Source of the DNA: Pseudolactococcus piscium
GTDB taxonomy: Bacteria; Bacillota; Bacilli; Lactobacillales; Streptococcaceae
Length of the DNA stretch: 60,837 nt
Direction: 5' to 3'
Assembly (NCBI RefSeq): GCF_002441695.1
Contig: NZ_JXJW01000004.1
Span: forward strand, 1 to 60,837
The notes below the pieces were generated by a model. It ran no database searches. It worked only from the letters and a program-made list of their open reading frames with translations, and was not told the origin of the DNA. Shown here one piece after another: positions 57,848 to 60,837 of this stretch. Every line of letters begins with the position of its first letter. Positions within the stretch are counted from its first letter, which is position 1. The position numbers were made by a program, and so were the translations under genes.

Positions 57848-59344
57848 TTATTTACCACTTTGCTCCTTAAAGTCTACCCAAGTTTTAACTGATTTATCAA
57901 CGTAGTTGTCGTAGTCTTTTTCAGTCCAGTTCGCTTTGGTCATGTAATCTTTTTTCAAGACATCACCGATCGTATCATTAAATGAGCCAGGTGTCCCATC
58001 AAATGGATTACCAAGTGTTGGTCCCGCTGCAACGTAAGACGCAATTGCGTTGTTGAGTTTATTTGGAGAAGTCGTATCTTTCAAGTCATTGTACATGATG
58101 AATCCGGCTTCTTCTTTGAGGAATTTTTTACCTCTATCAGACGTATAAAGCCAAACTAGGAAGTCAGCTGCAATTTTTTGTTGTTTCTTGCTGACTTGTT
58201 TGTTAACGATAAAGTAGTTTGGTACGAATGCTGGAATCGTTGTATTAAACTGTTTGGCATCACGTCCTTTAACTTTGATATCGCTGTCTTGTACTGGCCA
58301 TTTGATTGGGACTAAATCCATTGTGTCAATAATTTGTTTATTGATTTTTAACAAGTTTGGATAAATCCAGTTACCTTGTTTCAGGAATACCCCTTTGTGG
58401 GCAACAAAGTTGGCAAGTGAGGCATCATAGCTGCCTGTTGCACTATCAATGAAGTCAGGACCACGTTTGACTGGGCCGTTTTTACCAGCCATATAAGAAT
58501 ATTCAAAGTCAAGCCCTTTGATTTCAGATTTCAATGCTGATTTGGCATCTTTAATCCCTTCATCTCCTTTAGCATAGTAAGCTTCAGAAACATTTTTAAA
58601 GACAGCATTCAAAGGAAGTGACACCCAGTGGTTTTGATAGGTCCAAATTTCAGCTCCAGATTCAACAAACACACCATTTAACTCTTTAGCTAATCCTTTT
58701 TTCTCTGAGGCAAGTGTATAAGGATGACCATTAACAGTTACCGTTGACACAGTGCCATCTTTGATGTAAGCATCAACTGCTTTGACAAATCCTTGCCATG
58801 CCTCGTAATTAGGTTCTGCTTTAAGGTCTGCTACCAAAGCATCTGTATCCCCCTCAAATAGATCTTTCAAGACAGTTTTATCTACTTGGTAGCCATAGCC
58901 TTCAATGTTATAAGGCAAGCCAAAGTTTTCCCCTTTTTTAGCTGTCAATCGCTGCGCGTCTGGAATTTCATCTGCTAGTTTCTTAAGTTTAGCATTATCA
59001 AGTTTGTTGATATCTTGCATGTAATCGCCAGAGTCAGGGCCCCAGTTTGTTAAGGTACCAGATGAGAAGATGGTTGGTGGTGTTTTCGAGCTAAATTCAG
59101 TTGTCTGTACTTCGTTACCATTTGTTGTGCCAACTGATAAAGTATACGTTTTAACCTTAATATTATTTTCTTTGCCGTATTCTTCAACTACTTTTTTCAA
59201 AGGATCTGCAATTTCTCCCTTGCCATTAAAGACATACAAGAAATCATCTCCACCACTTTTAGAACTTGCATTACCGCAAGCCGCTAGTGACGTTATCGCC
59301 GCAACTGTCAGCAAGCCCAACCCTAATTTTTGCCATCTCTTCAT
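57848..59344 (-). CDS. Carbohydrate ABC transporter substrate-binding lipoprotein
   Basis: 498 residues. Lipoprotein signal MKRWQKLGLGLLTVAAITS then LAAC, with Cys23 to be lipidated, so it is tethered outside the membrane. The rest is a family 1 extracellular sugar-binding protein (FLYVFNGKGEIADPLKKVV..., then AWQGFVKAVDAY and the C-terminal FLVWLYTSDRGKKF). Family 1 proteins usually bind oligosaccharides or glycosides. AGGAG precedes the ATG. First gene of the operon after the promoter at 59555. Confidence 0.93.
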   Translation of the reverse strand: MKRWQKLGLGLLTVAAITSLAACGNASSKSGGDDFLYVFNGKGEIADPLKKVVEEYGKENNIKVKTYTLSVGTTNGNEVQTTEFSSKTPPTIFSSGTLTNWGPDSGDYMQDINKLDNAKLKKLADEIPDAQRLTAKKGENFGLPYNIEGYGYQVDKTVLKDLFEGDTDALVADLKAEPNYEAWQGFVKAVDAYIKDGTVSTVTVNGHPYTLASEKKGLAKELNGVFVESGAEIWTYQNHWVSLPLNAVFKNVSEAYYAKGDEGIKDAKSALKSEIKGLDFEYSYMAGKNGPVKRGPDFIDSATGSYDASLANFVAHKGVFLKQGNWIYPNLLKINKQIIDTMDLVPIKWPVQDSDIKVKGRDAKQFNTTIPAFVPNYFIVNKQVSKKQQKIAADFLVWLYTSDRGKKFLKEEAGFIMYNDLKDTTSPNKLNNAIASYVAAGPTLGNPFDGTPGSFNDTIGDVLKKDYMTKANWTEKDYDNYVDKSVKTWVDFKEQSGK

Positions 59345-59522
59345 CGTATTCTCCTTCGATAAATGGGACTAGTCAATATGACAAGTCTGTTAAAAATTTT
59401 ATGTCAACCGTTTTCATACTATGCAAAATTTTTTAACAATAGCAACTGATCATGATAGGAAACATGACTAGCCTATTGTCAAATAATTCTCCACAACCAC
59501 CTACAATGCTGACCCTCCCTCC

Positions 59523-59538
59523 GAAAGCAAGCGCTTTC
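59523..59538 (-). promoter_or_regulatory. LacI/CcpA-type operator downstream of the ABC operon promoter
   Basis: GAAAGCAAGCGCTTTC, with an inner AAGCGCTT palindrome and outer GAAAGC/GCTTTC repeats. It begins about ten bases after the expected start. It is a likely site for the cluster's LacI regulator, or a degenerate cre. Confidence 0.65.
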
Positions 59539-59554
59539 ATTTCTTTATACTTGC

Positions 59555-59583
59555 ATTTTACTATACTTATTTGACTATGTCAA
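59555..59583 (-). promoter_or_regulatory. Promoter of the ABC/ThuA operon
   Basis: Minus strand TTGACA (59583..59578), 17-base spacer, TAAAAT (59560..59555). It gives a leader of about 205 bases before the binding-protein ATG. A further TGAAAACGGTTGAC, similar to the operator motif, is at 59402-59415. Confidence 0.82.
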
Positions 59584-59705
59584 CCCTTTTCATAACTTGT
59601 ATAAAATGGTAGCAAACTACTGCTGTGTCTGCAATATTTGCTAATAACCTATTATTTTTCTATTATAAAATATTTTTTTCACACATGGTAAATAGGGTAT
59701 AAAAA

Positions 59706-59725
59706 AAATCCTTAAACTAGGATTT
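59706..59725 (-). terminator. Terminator of the lacI-type gene
   Basis: AAATCCT/AGGATTT, 6-base loop, followed on the minus strand by a run of eight T. It separates the regulator from the ABC operon. Confidence 0.85.
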
Positions 59726-59733
59726 AAAATCGA

Positions 59734-60723
59734 TTAAGCGGTACCCCTAATGATCAGCTTTGTTTTTAATTCTGGTTTTTCTGGCAAGGCCTTGTGTTCG
59801 ATATGTGCAATCATGACTGTCGCTACATACTCTCCCAGCTCCTGAATTGGTTGGCGGATCGTCGTCAAACCCGGATATAATACATCAGCAATGGGTTGAT
59901 CATCAAAGCCGATAATGGCAAGTGTTTCCGGTACTTTAATATTTAAAAGATGACATTGGCTTAAAATCCCAGATGCGACCTCGTCACTGATGACTAAAAC
60001 CGCATCTGGTTTATTTTCACCCATTGCTAAAATATCCGTTAAGGTACTTCGACCATCACCTATTGATGCGCGACGTAACAAGACATAATCCCAGTTAAGG
60101 TCAATGTTAAATGCCGTTAGCGCTTCATGATAGCCTGCAAATCTAGGATCAACATGTATCCTACTTGGTTTATTAGCAGATACATAGGCTATTTTCCGAT
60201 AGCCTTTAGACAGTAAATAGTAGGTCGCTTCATACGTTGCCTTTTTTTCATCAATCCGGATAAGCGGAATATCCTTATCACCGAGATAACGATTACAAAC
60301 AACGATTTTACCACTCTCAATCAACTTTAATACCTCAGGACTATCATTGTCAAGACTGGTCATGATCAAGCCATCCAGTTGTCGTTTTTTTAGCATTTCA
60401 ATAAATTTTTGTTCCCGATCAGCTTCTTCTAAAGTCTGCAAAACAACAATTTGATAGCCAGCTTGATAGGCTACTTTCTCAATTGCATCTACCAAATAGG
60501 TAAAAAAAGGGTTGGTCACAAAAGAGATGATGACCCCGATCAGTTTTGTCCCTTTTCCCCTTAACTGCTGCGCGACATTATTAGGATAGTAGTCTAGCTC
60601 TCTCATCACGTCAAAAATTTTCTTTTTTGCTTTATCCGATACATAAGGATGATCATTAATTGCTCTAGAAATGGTTGTGATGGAATACCCTGTTTTTTCT
60701 GCTACATCACTTATTTTCGCCAT
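59734..60723 (-). CDS. LacI-family transcriptional regulator
   Basis: 329 residues. HTH at the N terminus (KISDVAEKTGYSITTISRAIN), hinge helix PNNVAQQLRGKG, then a periplasmic-binding-like effector domain (LIGVIISFVTNPFF; LDGLIMTSLD; DAVLVISDEVASGIL; IIGFDDQPIADVLYPGLTTIRQP). GGAGAAGAGG precedes the ATG. It is encoded just upstream of the ABC/ThuA operon and likely represses it until the sugar or an intermediate binds. Confidence 0.95.
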   Translation of the reverse strand: MAKISDVAEKTGYSITTISRAINDHPYVSDKAKKKIFDVMRELDYYPNNVAQQLRGKGTKLIGVIISFVTNPFFTYLVDAIEKVAYQAGYQIVVLQTLEEADREQKFIEMLKKRQLDGLIMTSLDNDSPEVLKLIESGKIVVCNRYLGDKDIPLIRIDEKKATYEATYYLLSKGYRKIAYVSANKPSRIHVDPRFAGYHEALTAFNIDLNWDYVLLRRASIGDGRSTLTDILAMGENKPDAVLVISDEVASGILSQCHLLNIKVPETLAIIGFDDQPIADVLYPGLTTIRQPIQELGEYVATVMIAHIEHKALPEKPELKTKLIIRGTA

Positions 60724-60767
60724 ATTTTGCCTCTTCTCCGATTACTTGTTGTCAATACATAGCTTTA

Positions 60768-60796
60768 TTATAGCTAAATAACTCAGAAAAGTGTCA
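60768..60796 (-). promoter_or_regulatory. Promoter of the lacI-type gene
   Basis: Minus strand TGACAC (60796..60791), 17-base spacer, TATAAT (60773..60768). Confidence 0.7.
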
Positions 60797-60802
60797 GCTA
60801 AC

Positions 60803-60816
60803 TGATATCGTTTTCA
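60803..60816 (-). promoter_or_regulatory. cre or LacI-family operator upstream of the lacI-type gene
   Basis: TGAAAACGATATCA on the minus strand fits TGWNANCGNTNWCA at every position. It also sits inside a longer AACTGA/TCAGTT inverted repeat (60801-60820). It could be bound by CcpA or by the LacI-type protein itself. Confidence 0.65.
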
Positions 60817-60837
60817 GTTTTTACGCAAAAAAAAAAA

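Noticed and set aside
60827-60837. Terminal A-run at the right edge
   Set aside because: Only part of a feature, cut by the window. It could be a promoter A-tract or a terminator arm and cannot be judged.

Overview
This window reads as chromosome of a low-GC Gram-positive coccus of the Streptococcaceae, most likely a Lactococcus-like species. The pointers are block gene orders known from that family (rimP-nusA-ylxR-ylxQ-infB-rbfA; ccrZ-trmB-nrdR-dnaB-dnaI-der; gdpP-rplI-replicative helicase), an LPXTG surface protein, PTS and CcpA-type catabolite sites, and ribosome binding sites matching AGGAGGTGATCC. The species call is inference. Most genes are on the minus strand.

Layout. 1-7.5 kb: an MFS drug-type exporter behind a likely attenuator, an ASCH protein, an AT-rich membrane gene between two copies of a 20-21 bp repeat, tRNA-Ser(GGA), a diacylglycerol-kinase-family gene, ligA and a MATE exporter. 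7.6-12.2 kb (+): a complete beta-glucoside operon (BglG/LicT antiterminator, PTS IIBCA, GH1 6-phospho-beta-glucosidase) with a cre-overlapped promoter and two RAT antiterminator motifs. 12.3-17.9 kb: the translation/transcription operon rimP to rbfA with a long structured leader. 18-24.2 kb: a five-gene sugar operon (GH1, zinc-less ROK kinase, orphan PTS EIIC, MupG/DUF871 glycosidase, cytoplasmic SGNH hydrolase). 24.3-38.9 kb: a Na/Ca exchanger-family gene, der, primosome genes, nrdR, trmB, ccrZ, a Veg-family gene, replicative helicase, rplI, gdpP, a HAD phosphatase, aspartokinase and a HAD-pyrophosphohydrolase fusion. 39.5-46.5 kb: a CtpE-like P-type ATPase, a YiaA-like protein, a small orphan, argF under an ARG box, and a cell-wall-anchored V8-like protease. 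46.9-50.7 kb: trehalose PTS and phosphotrehalase with a TreR-type operator and cre. 50.9-60.8 kb: a LacI- and AraC-associated ABC importer cluster encoding two Gfo/Idh/MocA oxidoreductases, a xylose-isomerase-like TIM barrel and a ThuA protein.

The best candidates for an undescribed system are the last cluster and the five-gene EIIC-MupG operon. The last cluster looks like an oxidative, 3-keto-type route for an imported glycoside, sitting directly beside a classical trehalose phosphotransferase route. The EIIC-MupG operon pairs a phosphoglycosidase of the muropeptide-salvage family with a GH1 enzyme, a sugar kinase and an esterase-like protein. I saw no insertion sequence, CRISPR array, rRNA or prophage.
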